This document shows positions 44,263 to 53,237 of a stretch of DNA of 56,727 nt, piece by piece. The position numbers were made by a program, and so were the translations under genes. This stretch comes from CAYUJH01 sp964394585 (GTDB taxonomy: Bacteria; Bacteroidota; Bacteroidia; Cytophagales; Flammeovirgaceae): positions 1 to 56,727 of the forward strand of contig CAYMYI010000010.1 in assembly GCA_964394585.1 (NCBI GenBank). The letters run 5' to 3'. Each line of letters starts with the position of its first letter. The stretch's first letter is position 1. A model generated the notes under the pieces. The model saw only the letters and a list, made by a program, of their open reading frames with translations. It was not told the DNA's origin and made no database searches.

Positions 44263-44476
44263 TTTTTTGTAAAAAGAAACAGATTATAAGGCAAACCTTA
44301 CGTGGGGAAGTTGAAAGATATTGGGTTAGAATTTTTTTCCGTCGGAGTATAGTAGGCTTTTCGGCTCGAATCGCTATGGGTTTCTTCGAAAATCTTACAT
44401 GTTAACCCGTCAGGAATTCGAAACCATTGGGCTAATCAATTCATATTGTTAAATGTTATTAGTGTTAATTAAATGA

Positions 44477-44881
44477 ATGATTATGTCTCTCGCTACGATC
44501 CAACTATCCCTAGAATGGGATTTGTATAATCCTGTTGATGTATCCTACTTCCCAGAAAGTTTCTTTTTCTTGTTGATAGAGAAAGACTCAAATACGCCTA
44601 TTTTTCTAGGGAAAGCATTTGAAAAAAGTGTAGAGAGCATCATAAAACATGAGCTGTTTCGCTTTCAGCTTACCTTGCAAGAAATCCATGTGCTGATTGG
44701 GTTCATTACACTGGTAGACACCTCCTACGTGTTAGCACCTCAGCACTTAGAATGTTTGGAACAGCAATTAATTGAGAAGTACAACCCGATTCATAATCGT
44801 AACCTTGCTATCCATGCTTTACACGAAAATACACTGGTTGAAGTAGTAGCCGACGATTTCGATACGGTGGAGTTTGCCTAA
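44477..44881 (+). CDS. Small protein with a degenerate GIY-YIG-like fold
   Basis: 134 residues. I do not recognise a named family, but the pattern resembles a worn GIY-YIG domain: SFFFLLIEKDSN in the GIY position, IFLGKAFEKS in the YIG position, and LECLEQQLIEKYNPIHNRN, close to the usual C-terminal E..LI..y.P..N. The catalytic Tyr and Arg are not evident, so nuclease activity is doubtful. Its stop overlaps that of the convergent phosphatase gene by four bases (CTAA). The 214-bp gap before it shows no gene or clear signal. Confidence 0.6.
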   Translation: MIMSLATIQLSLEWDLYNPVDVSYFPESFFFLLIEKDSNTPIFLGKAFEKSVESIIKHELFRFQLTLQEIHVLIGFITLVDTSYVLAPQHLECLEQQLIEKYNPIHNRNLAIHALHENTLVEVVADDFDTVEFA

Positions 44882-47058
44882 ATCTGCACGCCGACCCATA
44901 AAATATCGTCGCGTTGTATGGCTTTACCCATGTGTTGTTTGAGGTTTTGAACAATAGCTTCTCCTTGTGTTTGGGCGGGCAAGTGGTGGTTAGCAAGCAA
45001 TAGTTTTTCAAGGTTTTGTTTACCGAAACGCCGTTTGAGGTCGTTGTTTTGGTCGACTAACCCATCAGACCCCAAATAGACAAAGTCTTTAGGAGCAAGC
45101 ATAAACGACTTGGCGACGAATTCTTTGGCAGGGTCTTGCTTACCTCCCACAGATTTTCGGCTACCTTTGAGTACTTTCAGGGTTTTGTGCTGGTGCGAAA
45201 CGACGTACCCATTGGTACGAGCGCCACAAAAGGTAGCTTTCCGCATTCCTTCTTGTTGAGGCTCAAAGCAAATGATGGCAGCATCCATACCGTTTTGGTC
45301 GCCGGTTTCTTTTTGTTGGAGCACTTGGGAAATCTCTCTATGGAGTACTTCAAAAATTTTAGGAGGCTCGGTAATCTTCCATAGTTTCACAACTTTATCG
45401 AGCAAGATGTGGCTTATCATGGTCATGAGCGCGCCGGGAACGCCGTGTCCTGTGCAATCGGCAACTACCAAGATTACCTTGCCATCGTCCATTTGTGCTA
45501 CCCAGAAAAAATCGCCAGAGACTACATCTTTAGGCAAGCTCACTACGAAATAACTTCTAAACAGCATTTTCATGAATCGCTCGCTGGGTAAAATCGCTTT
45601 TTGGATGGTTTTCGCTGCCTTCATACTACTCCCTATTCGCTCGATAGTTAGTTGAAGCTCTTTGTTTTTTTGGGTGATGTAATCGCGTTGGCGGGCAATT
45701 TCTTCTTGTGATTGTATGAGTTCTTCATTTTGATGGGTAATCGATTCGTTAGCGCGTTGTAGGGCTTCGGTTCGTTCTTTTACTTTTTGTTCTAAAACCC
45801 GATTTGCTTGCTCTTTTAGTGCAATTAGTGCTTGTTTCGCCTGTACTTCTCCTTGTACCCTTCCTCTAATTTCATTGGCAAGCCCTAATGCCAATACAAT
45901 GCATTGGCCGGCTATTCCTAATTGGGTGAAATACGCAGGAGGAATCGTAAATACTCCTATACCTGCTAGTACCGCTAGCCCTACCCCCACAACAAGGCAG
46001 GCACTGCCAATCAGGACATATTTTGCAAAAATGTTTCCTTTAGCCATTAAAAAGGCGATGATAGTAATGCCTAACAAGGAAGAGATGGTGTCGGTGAGCA
46101 AAATGGCCTGCTGTACGATATGCAGATTCAGCGTAGCTAGCGTGTTGTAAAAGGTAAGAAGAATGATCAATACCCGAAGTGCGATGAGAATAATCAAAAC
46201 ATTATCGAGGTTCCTAGAAATGGAGCGCACTCGCAACATTAGCCGAATGAATTGCATGAAAAATATTGCTGCCGATTGGCTGAACAATGCCCAGAAAAAA
46301 TAGTCGACGGCAAAATTTCCTGTGATAAAACGCGTGTAACCGTATACAGTAAGATACGTTAGCCCAAAGGCAAAGGCGTGCATAGTGTAGTATAGGTACG
46401 CCGGTATACGCGTGTAAAGATAGAACATCAAGCCAAGAAGGGTCATCATAAACATAAACCCTTGAAAACAGCCTTGTATTAAGTTGATACTACGCAGTTG
46501 TTGTTCCCAGTGCTCTCTTGGCATGAGCACTAGATTAAGTTGCCCCGGCATTTTCGAAAAATTATGCAGCCGTAGTAAAAGCGTTACTTCTTCTTCCGGT
46601 AATAGCGTAAGCGGAAATTGTACGCGATCCCACGTGCCCATTTGGCTGCTAGGATTGCGGAGCGGAATCATCCTGCCCACTGCGAAAGGGGCGATGGTTT
46701 GTTTGCTAGAATATAAAAAAACGCTTACTGAGTCGATATTGCCTATTTGTACGTTCCAGTTTTGTGCAGCTTTTGTAGAATTGCGAAATGTAGCTCTAGC
46801 CCAATAGACTGTTTTTTCGTCTAAGAAATAGGGAGAGGTAGCTTTTTCTCCTTGTTGAGTGAGAAGGGTAGCAGCATCTTCGGGCAAAAGTACCGCGTTA
46901 GTATCGGTAACTATTTGCGTGTATGCTTGCAAACTCAGATTTTGATTAGTTGAACTAGTTTCTAGCGTATCTTGTACCAGAACATGCTCTGCAACAGGCA
47001 GAAATACAATAAAAAATAACCAACTGAAAATGTATTGCATGATACAACTACTCACCAA
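44878..47058 (-). CDS. 7TMR-DISM receptor with C-terminal SpoIIE-type PP2C phosphatase
   Basis: 726 residues. Signal segment (about 7-28), an extracytoplasmic 7TMR-DISM ligand-binding domain at about 40-170 (VYWARATFRNSTKAAQNWNV), seven TM helices at about 185-395, a coiled coil at about 400-480 and PP2C at about 520-726. Phosphatase motifs: VSGDFFWV, DCTGHGVPGALM, NGMDAAIICFE, GSDGLVDQ and QRDDILW; the last differs from the other three paralogues, where it is DDIT. Two starts are possible, 47058 and 47040 (MQYIFSW). A near-match to the -7 box (TAACTTTA) lies at 47067-47074 on this strand. It follows the HAMP-type phosphatase gene by 74 bp in the same direction. Confidence 0.91.
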   Translation of the reverse strand: MVSSCIMQYIFSWLFFIVFLPVAEHVLVQDTLETSSTNQNLSLQAYTQIVTDTNAVLLPEDAATLLTQQGEKATSPYFLDEKTVYWARATFRNSTKAAQNWNVQIGNIDSVSVFLYSSKQTIAPFAVGRMIPLRNPSSQMGTWDRVQFPLTLLPEEEVTLLLRLHNFSKMPGQLNLVLMPREHWEQQLRSINLIQGCFQGFMFMMTLLGLMFYLYTRIPAYLYYTMHAFAFGLTYLTVYGYTRFITGNFAVDYFFWALFSQSAAIFFMQFIRLMLRVRSISRNLDNVLIILIALRVLIILLTFYNTLATLNLHIVQQAILLTDTISSLLGITIIAFLMAKGNIFAKYVLIGSACLVVGVGLAVLAGIGVFTIPPAYFTQLGIAGQCIVLALGLANEIRGRVQGEVQAKQALIALKEQANRVLEQKVKERTEALQRANESITHQNEELIQSQEEIARQRDYITQKNKELQLTIERIGSSMKAAKTIQKAILPSERFMKMLFRSYFVVSLPKDVVSGDFFWVAQMDDGKVILVVADCTGHGVPGALMTMISHILLDKVVKLWKITEPPKIFEVLHREISQVLQQKETGDQNGMDAAIICFEPQQEGMRKATFCGARTNGYVVSHQHKTLKVLKGSRKSVGGKQDPAKEFVAKSFMLAPKDFVYLGSDGLVDQNNDLKRRFGKQNLEKLLLANHHLPAQTQGEAIVQNLKQHMGKAIQRDDILWVGVQI

Positions 47059-47132
47059 ATTGCCTGTAAAGTTAGCTAATTAGAAAAATTAAGGGCTAAT
47101 AAATTGAAGGAGTGCTGTTAAACTAGGGGATT

Positions 47133-49007
47133 TTATAATTCCAACGCAAGTAGGGTAATATCATCGCGTTGTATGCTGCCTTTTTGGTGTTCATCCAATA
47201 TTTCTTCTAACTGAACTTGCTGATACTCCATAGAATGGATACTCAAAGAAGAAAGAGTATTGAAGAGCTTTCGCTTACCAAATTTTTCACGTTTTACATT
47301 ATTTTGATCAGCAAATCCATCAGTTGCCAAGTACAAATAATCCCCTTGCTCAAGTGTAATTACGTGTGTTTCAAAGGGGCGTTGTTCTTGTTTGCTAGTC
47401 CCCCCTCCAATGGAGCGTTTGGTCGCTTTTGCGATTTTTAAATCACCATTTTCCGTGTAAAACAACGGGATTTTTCCCCCTGAATAGGTGATAAGCCGTT
47501 CTTTGGGTTTTTTCTCAAAATACTCCATCGAGAATAATGCAATATCCATCCCATCGCCTGTATTTTGGTTTTCATCTTGATGGAGCGCTTCTTTAATTTC
47601 GATGTGCAGTACTTCTAAAATAGCGGCAGGTTCGTATATATTATCTTGGTTGAGGATTTTATTCAGCAAAGTATGTCCAATCATACTCATGAAAGCTCCC
47701 GGCACGCCATGCCCTGTGCAATCGGCAACCGCAACATATACCCTGTCTTTCTTGCGGAGCATCCAATAGAAGTCGCCTGAAACTACATGCAAAGGGCGGT
47801 AGATTAAGAAATAGTTTGGGAAAAAGTTGCCAATCAGCTCGGGAGTAGGCAAAATAGCTCCTTGGATTTGGCGAGCATAACGGATGCTATCCATTAAAAG
47901 CTTGTTCTTTTTTTCAATGCGTTCAGAGTTCGATTTTACCTCTTCTAAAAGCCCTTGCATTTTGTTGAGCATGAACGAAAAGTCGTTGGAGAGCGAACCG
48001 ATTTCGTCGCGTGTGGAAATTTGTGCAACTTCTACGCCCTGCTCAAAATTATTTGATATTACATGATGGATGGAGCTGGAAAGTTTACGGACCGGTTTAC
48101 CCAAAATTTGCGGAATAAAGAGGGCAAGAAATATCCCCAACAGCAATCCACTACCAATTACAGAGAGCAAAATACTTTGGTTGCGCATTTTGATATATTC
48201 AATGGTTTGTTGGGTGAAATCGCGATAAGCTGCTATTTGCATAGATAGGTTCTTACTCGAGCTGGTAATACGCCCTCTCAACCCTGAGGTAAATGTAAAA
48301 CCGATGCGCTCATCGGCGCGAACAATTTCGCGAAACGTTTGGCTGTAGTTTCGCACAAGTTGCACAAGCGAATCTTGCAAAACCCCTGGGGTTGTTTTTT
48401 GAATAATATCTTGTTCTAGGGCTTCTGCCGCATTTTTTAATTTCCCAATGTATTGGGTTTGCTTACGCAAGAAAAAATCTTTTTCGTGGCGGCGGCACAT
48501 CAGCATCAGGGCTTTATCAGTGAACTCTACTGCCTCAATATCATGAATGTAAGACCGCATCTCGCCCACGAGTCCATAATCTTTGAAACCACGGTAAAGC
48601 ACCTCTTCAATTAAGCTTTCGAAACCTTGTTCGTAGGTGCGAATATTTTTCCGGACTGAATCTACCGATACAGGCGTTTCAAGTCCTAAGTTTTGGTTAA
48701 TGCTATCTAGCGTTTCGAGGTATTTCAACGCTTGAGAGGTTTTCGCACGCCATTCTTCCAAATAATCGCTATTGCCTGTTTCGTAGAAAGTAGGGTTAAT
48801 GGTTTCATCGCTTAGAAAAGAAGCGAGCAACCGATCCGCTTCCTGAATGTTATCTTCAGCAAGTTGTAGTGCAACTTCAAGGTTTTCTACTTGGTTGCGT
48901 CGGTTTTCAAACCATAGACTTGTGCCTGCAATCCCCAATAAGATGGCAATGTATACCACATAGGATACTAACAATTTGGCGCGTATGGTCGATAGCGGGT
49001 TGTGCAC
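47133..49007 (-). CDS. Membrane SpoIIE-type PP2C phosphatase with HBM-like sensor and HAMP domain
   Basis: About 624 residues from the chosen start. TM1 at about 10-32, a helical periplasmic domain, TM2 at about 275-298, HAMP at about 299-352, a coiled coil, and PP2C at about 410-624 with all motifs (VSGDFYWM, DCTGHGVPGAFM, TDGFADQNN, QRDDIT). The TM-sensor-TM-HAMP-PP2C order is that of SiaA. The sensor contains FKDYGLVGEMRSYIHD and CRRHEKDFFLR, shared with the histidine kinase at 13.7-15.6 kb. I choose GTG at 49007 because the longer frame (to 49091) adds an unlikely N-terminus and would overlap a -7 box at 49040-49047. Confidence 0.9.
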   Translation of the reverse strand: MHNPLSTIRAKLLVSYVVYIAILLGIAGTSLWFENRRNQVENLEVALQLAEDNIQEADRLLASFLSDETINPTFYETGNSDYLEEWRAKTSQALKYLETLDSINQNLGLETPVSVDSVRKNIRTYEQGFESLIEEVLYRGFKDYGLVGEMRSYIHDIEAVEFTDKALMLMCRRHEKDFFLRKQTQYIGKLKNAAEALEQDIIQKTTPGVLQDSLVQLVRNYSQTFREIVRADERIGFTFTSGLRGRITSSSKNLSMQIAAYRDFTQQTIEYIKMRNQSILLSVIGSGLLLGIFLALFIPQILGKPVRKLSSSIHHVISNNFEQGVEVAQISTRDEIGSLSNDFSFMLNKMQGLLEEVKSNSERIEKKNKLLMDSIRYARQIQGAILPTPELIGNFFPNYFLIYRPLHVVSGDFYWMLRKKDRVYVAVADCTGHGVPGAFMSMIGHTLLNKILNQDNIYEPAAILEVLHIEIKEALHQDENQNTGDGMDIALFSMEYFEKKPKERLITYSGGKIPLFYTENGDLKIAKATKRSIGGGTSKQEQRPFETHVITLEQGDYLYLATDGFADQNNVKREKFGKRKLFNTLSSLSIHSMEYQQVQLEEILDEHQKGSIQRDDITLLALEL

Positions 49008-49039
49008 AAGTGTACTCTTATGGATAAGTAGAATAAGCA

Positions 49040-49047
49040 CAAAGTTA
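49040..49047 (-). promoter_or_regulatory. -7 box TAACTTTG for the HAMP-type phosphatase gene
   Basis: Exact TANNTTTG on the minus strand, 32 bp before the GTG at 49007. It decides the start: an ATG at 49091 would lie upstream of the promoter. No -33 TTG at the usual distance. Confidence 0.5.
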
Positions 49048-49177
49048 TGGTTAACAGTTATTATAATATTAGCCCTTCCGTTATGTTTCAATGAAAGTTT
49101 TGTAACCGAGCTGTAACATGAAAACGGATTGGTGTAGGGAATTCCATGAATTCAGGCTTATTTTGCACAAAAAAAGT

Positions 49178-50194
49178 ATGGATAGAGCACAGCGCCTTAA
49201 TGCATTTATAGCTTTGGGCAAACATGTACACAAATTTTTACAAGACACCACCGAGTTTTCAGCCTTGGTGTTCCGAGCGCACCAGCAAAACGGATGGTTT
49301 ACCGAAAAGCACGCTCGTATTGCATTTGAAGGAATGGTTCAGATGTTAGAACCGAACACTTTTACCCAATGGGCAGCCCAATATACCGAGCCTACCTCCC
49401 CTAAAACGGTGGGAGTGGTTATGGCAGGGAACATCCCCCTGGCAGGTTTGCACGATTTTATCTGCATATTGCTCAGTGGGCACGCTGTTAAAGCTAAACT
49501 TAGTTCTCAAGATACTATTTTTATGAAGCAAATTGCTGAATGGCTTATTGCCATTGAGCCGGCATTTAGGCAGAATATAGAATTTGCAGAGCGACTTAAA
49601 GAAATTGATGCGGTTATTGCAACGGGTAGCGATAACACTTCCCGCTATTTTGAATACTACTTCCGGCATATGCCGCACATCATTCGGAAAAATCGTGTTT
49701 CTTTTGGAGTGCTCACCGGGAGCGAAACCGATGCAGAACTCGATGCCCTTGCCGATGATATCTTCTTACATTTTGGGTTAGGGTGTCGTAATGTCTCCAA
49801 GTTGTTCCTTCCTAAAGGCTACGCGCCAGAAAGCCTATTAGCGCGTTGGACCGAACGCATGGAAGAAGCAAAGCTTCATCATAAATACATGAATAACTAC
49901 GACTATAACCGAGCTGTGTATTTGATCAACCTGGTACCCCATTTAGACGGCGGTGGACTCATGCTGAAAAAAGATAACGCACTTGTTTCGCCAGTATCGG
50001 TGGTGTTTTACGAGCATTATACAAGCCTAGCTGATTTCCACCGCCAATTAGAAGCTGTAGCCGAAAAAGTACAATGTGTAGTAGCGCACCCCGAGGTAAT
50101 CAAAACTGCAATACCGTTTGGGCAAGCTCAGTTTCCCAACATCGACGACTATGCCGATGGGGTAGATACGATGCGTTTTTTGGCAGATATATAG
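49178..50194 (+). CDS. LuxC-like acyl-CoA reductase family protein
   Basis: Aldehyde-dehydrogenase-superfamily enzyme that reduces acyl-CoA or acyl thioesters to aldehydes with NADPH. 338 residues from the chosen start. The probable catalytic Cys is in HFGLGCRNVSKLFLP (about residue 203); VGVVMAGNIPLAGLHDFI and DAVIATGSDNTSRYFEYYF are characteristic LuxC-branch stretches. In Bacteroidota this family is widespread outside luminescence; the physiological aldehyde is unknown. The start at 49178 (MDRAQRLNAFIALG) matches the family start; ATG at 49118 in the same frame adds 20 residues. No luxD/luxE or acyl-carrier gene adjacent. Confidence 0.85.
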   Translation: MDRAQRLNAFIALGKHVHKFLQDTTEFSALVFRAHQQNGWFTEKHARIAFEGMVQMLEPNTFTQWAAQYTEPTSPKTVGVVMAGNIPLAGLHDFICILLSGHAVKAKLSSQDTIFMKQIAEWLIAIEPAFRQNIEFAERLKEIDAVIATGSDNTSRYFEYYFRHMPHIIRKNRVSFGVLTGSETDAELDALADDIFLHFGLGCRNVSKLFLPKGYAPESLLARWTERMEEAKLHHKYMNNYDYNRAVYLINLVPHLDGGGLMLKKDNALVSPVSVVFYEHYTSLADFHRQLEAVAEKVQCVVAHPEVIKTAIPFGQAQFPNIDDYADGVDTMRFLADI

Positions 50195-50281
50195 CTCTAA
50201 TTTATTTTATTTCTTTATTTTTGAAAGATAAAGTCTTAATGGTTTTTAAAATAAACAGTACATTGTTCAATAAATTAGCTT

Positions 50282-52141
50282 ATGTCGAATCAAGTTGAAT
50301 ATACCGAAGATAGCATAAAATCGCTCGATTGGCGCGAGCACATCCGCTTGCGCCCGGGGATGTACATAGGAAAACTCGGCGATGGCTCTGCTCCCGACGA
50401 TGGCATCTATGTGTTAGTCAAAGAGGTGATTGACAACAGCATCGATGAGTACATGATGGGACATGGTAAAAGCATTGAAATTAAAATTTCCGATTACGAA
50501 GTACAGATTCGCGACTACGGCAGAGGCATCCCTTTGGGGAAAGTAATCGACTGCGTTTCGCGCATTAACACTGGCGGAAAGTACGACTCCGGCGCATTCC
50601 AAAAATCAGTGGGATTAAACGGAGTAGGAACTAAAGCAGTCAATGCTTTATCGCTCAGTTTCCGAATCTGCTCGGTGCGCGATGGCAAAATGAAAGAAGC
50701 AGAGTTCGAACGTGGAGTGCTTGTAAAAGAACATCCTGTAAAAGATACGAAGGAGCGTAACGGGACTATAGTGTATTTCAAACCTGACAACAGCGTGTTT
50801 CGCAACTATCATTTCATTCCTGAGTTTTTAGAAGAGCAGATTTGGAACTATGCTTTCCTGAATGCAGGCTTAACGCTCCATTATAATGGAGTGAAGTATT
50901 TCTCCAAAAATGGGTTGCTAGATTTACTTACCCGCAAAGTAGATGAAGATAACCTGCGCTATCCCATTATCTATTTAAAAGGAGAGGATATTGAAATCGC
51001 CTTAACGCATACCAACCAATACGGCGAAAACTATTACTCGTTTGTGAATGGGCAGTACACCACCCAAGGCGGAACCCACCAAGCAGCTTTCCGCGAGGCG
51101 ATTGTCCGTACTGTGCGCGAGCATTTCAATAAAAACTTCGACGCTACCGATGTACGCGCTTCGGTAGTCGGGGCAATCAGCATTCGCGTGCAAGAACCTG
51201 TGTTTGAGTCGCAAACTAAAACAAAACTAGGTTCGCTTAACATTGCTCCTGATGGTGTTACAGTTCGCTCCTTTGTGAACGATTTTGTTAAAAAAGAACT
51301 GGATGATTTTCTGCATAAAAATCCACAAGTAGCCGAAGCAATGCTAAAACGCATTTTGCAATCGGAACGCGAACGCAAAGAAATTGCCGGCATAAAAAAG
51401 CTGGCGAACGAACGTGCTAAGAAAGCCAATTTGCACAATAAGAAACTCCGCGATTGTAAAGTGCACCTGAACGATAAAAAAGATAGCGATCAGAAATACG
51501 ATACTATGTTGTTCATTACCGAAGGCGATTCGGCTAGTGGGAGTATCACAAAAGCACGGCAAGTGGACACCCAAGCGGTATTTAGTTTGCGAGGAAAGCC
51601 GCTTAATAGTTTTTCGCTCACCAAAAAAGTGGTCTACGAAAACGAGGAATTCAACCTGTTGCAACATGCCCTCAATATCGAAGATGGCCTAGAAGGGTTG
51701 CGCTACAACAAAATTGTAATCGCCACCGATGCCGATGTAGATGGCATGCACATTCGCTTGCTAATGCTCACGTTTTTCTTACAGTTTTTCCCCGATTTGG
51801 TGCGCAACAATCATCTATACATTTTGGAAACGCCGCTGTTCCGGGTGCGCAATAAAAAGGAAACTATTTACTGCTACTCCGAAGAAGAAAAACAAAAGGC
51901 CATTCGGAAGCTAGGCAACAAACCTGAGATTACCCGCTTCAAAGGGCTAGGCGAAATTTCACCGAACGAGTTTGAAGGGTTTATAGGAGAAGATATCCGC
52001 TTAGAACCTGTCATTTTAAAGAAAGATACCTCGATTAAATCGCTATTATCGTACTACATGGGCAAGAACACCCCCGACCGGCAAAAATTTATTATCGATA
52101 ACTTGAAAATCGAAAAAGATTTGGCAGAGGAAATCGCCTAA
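50282..52141 (+). CDS. parE: DNA topoisomerase IV subunit B (ATPase subunit)
   Basis: Type IIA topoisomerase ATPase and TOPRIM subunit that with ParC decatenates daughter chromosomes. 619 residues. GHKL motifs: VKEVIDNSIDEYMMG, IQVRDYGRGIPLGK-type stretch and GLNGVGTKAVNALS. TOPRIM motifs: FITEGDSASGSI and ATDADVDGMHIR. The C-terminal FKGLGEISPNEF ends the chain at normal Bacteroidota ParE length. Compared with GyrB it lacks that protein's usual NQKRFLGE-type details and starts EYTEDSIKSLDWREHIRLRP, which points to ParE; parC is not in the window. A strong terminator follows. Confidence 0.88.
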   Translation: MSNQVEYTEDSIKSLDWREHIRLRPGMYIGKLGDGSAPDDGIYVLVKEVIDNSIDEYMMGHGKSIEIKISDYEVQIRDYGRGIPLGKVIDCVSRINTGGKYDSGAFQKSVGLNGVGTKAVNALSLSFRICSVRDGKMKEAEFERGVLVKEHPVKDTKERNGTIVYFKPDNSVFRNYHFIPEFLEEQIWNYAFLNAGLTLHYNGVKYFSKNGLLDLLTRKVDEDNLRYPIIYLKGEDIEIALTHTNQYGENYYSFVNGQYTTQGGTHQAAFREAIVRTVREHFNKNFDATDVRASVVGAISIRVQEPVFESQTKTKLGSLNIAPDGVTVRSFVNDFVKKELDDFLHKNPQVAEAMLKRILQSERERKEIAGIKKLANERAKKANLHNKKLRDCKVHLNDKKDSDQKYDTMLFITEGDSASGSITKARQVDTQAVFSLRGKPLNSFSLTKKVVYENEEFNLLQHALNIEDGLEGLRYNKIVIATDADVDGMHIRLLMLTFFLQFFPDLVRNNHLYILETPLFRVRNKKETIYCYSEEEKQKAIRKLGNKPEITRFKGLGEISPNEFEGFIGEDIRLEPVILKKDTSIKSLLSYYMGKNTPDRQKFIIDNLKIEKDLAEEIA

Positions 52142-52170
52142 TCTTTCTCCTATTCAGATTTCCGCACTCG

Positions 52171-52206
52171 AAAGGGAAGTTTTATGCAACGAACTTCCCT
52201 TTTTTT
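52171..52206 (+). terminator. Intrinsic terminator after parE
   Basis: Perfect 11-bp stem AAAGGGAAGTT (52171-52181)/AACTTCCCTTT (52192-52202) with a 10-base loop and a run of seven T, 30 bp after the parE stop. Confidence 0.9.
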
Positions 52207-52283
52207 ATCCTATTTACTGCCTCATACCACTTAGCAAGCCCTTCAATTTTAATATCTTGCAGGCAATTACTTACGAAAAACCT

Positions 52284-53153
52284 ATGCAGTTGCTTTACAT
52301 TCATTGGAACATCGACCCGGAAATCATCAACCTTTTTGGCATCTCCTTACGCTATTATGGGGTGCTGTTTGTAGGGGGGCTTGTACTCAGCCTATCGGTA
52401 CTTGGGCAAATGTTTCGCCAAGAACACATTGCACAGCAGCACCTCGATACGCTTTCTATCTACGGCATGGTAGGCATATTCTTAGGAGCGCGCTCAGCAC
52501 ATTGCTTTTTTTACGAAGGCACCTACTACCTTTCGCATCCGTTAGAGATTTTACTTCCCATTAGGCACATACCCGGCGCTGGGTACGAGTTTACCGGCTA
52601 TCAAGGCTTGGCAAGTCATGGTGGCGTAGTAGGCATTATGGTTGCCCTTTGGCTCTATACTCGGCGAACGAAAGAACCTCTTGGGCGTACGTTGGGGATG
52701 ATTGCCATCGTAGCACCTATTGCAGGGGCTTTCATTCGGTTTGCCAACCTGATGAACTCCGAAATTATTGGGAAGCCTACCGAACTACCTTGGGCTTTTG
52801 TATTCGAACAGGTAGATAGTATACCACGTCATCCCGCTCAATTGTACGAAGCGCTAGGCTACCTCCTTGTGTTTGCTTGCACTTATTGGTTATATAAGCA
52901 GAAGCGTTTTACCATCTCTCCCTATTTTTATTTAGGGTTTTCTTTATCATGTGTGTTTCTAATTCGGTTTTTAATTGAGTTTCTTAAAGAAGCACAAGTA
53001 CCGTTTGAAGAAAGCTGGCAGTTAAATATGGGGCAGTGGCTCAGCCTTCCGTTTTTTGTGTTAGGCATCGGGCTGATGGCAATGCATTGGAAGAAAACAC
53101 CGATACAAGAAACTTCATATTATGAACAAAATAGCGTGGAATCTATTGATTAG
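52284..53153 (+). CDS. lgt: Prolipoprotein diacylglyceryl transferase
   Basis: Inner-membrane enzyme that moves diacylglycerol from phosphatidylglycerol to the lipobox Cys of prolipoproteins, the first step of lipoprotein maturation. 289 residues with seven predicted membrane segments. The start region YIHWNIDPEIINLFGISLRY is typical; the Lgt signature is AGAFIRFANLMNSEIIGKP, and IPRHPAQLYEALGY carries conserved His/Pro residues. The start ATG at 52284 is preferred over an upstream TTG at 52257. Several lipoproteins in this window would be its substrates. Confidence 0.94.
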   Translation: MQLLYIHWNIDPEIINLFGISLRYYGVLFVGGLVLSLSVLGQMFRQEHIAQQHLDTLSIYGMVGIFLGARSAHCFFYEGTYYLSHPLEILLPIRHIPGAGYEFTGYQGLASHGGVVGIMVALWLYTRRTKEPLGRTLGMIAIVAPIAGAFIRFANLMNSEIIGKPTELPWAFVFEQVDSIPRHPAQLYEALGYLLVFACTYWLYKQKRFTISPYFYLGFSLSCVFLIRFLIEFLKEAQVPFEESWQLNMGQWLSLPFFVLGIGLMAMHWKKTPIQETSYYEQNSVESID

Positions 53154-53186
53154 CTATACTTTAGTTTCATTTGAGTAAAAGAAAAC

Positions 53187-53194
53187 TATTTTTG
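53187..53194 (+). promoter_or_regulatory. -7 box TATTTTTG for the SiaC-like/GNAT genes
   Basis: Exact TANNTTTG, 43 bp before the SiaC-like ATG. A TTTG at 53170-53173 is closer (13 bp) than the usual 17-23 bp. Confidence 0.5.
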
Positions 53195-53237
53195 CATACC
53201 CTTTTTCCTGTAAGAAAACTACACAATCAATATATTC

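Noticed and set aside
50282..52141. gyrB as the identity of the topoisomerase subunit
   Set aside because: The N-terminus, length and motif details fit ParE of Bacteroidota better; a small chance of misassignment remains without gyrB for comparison.
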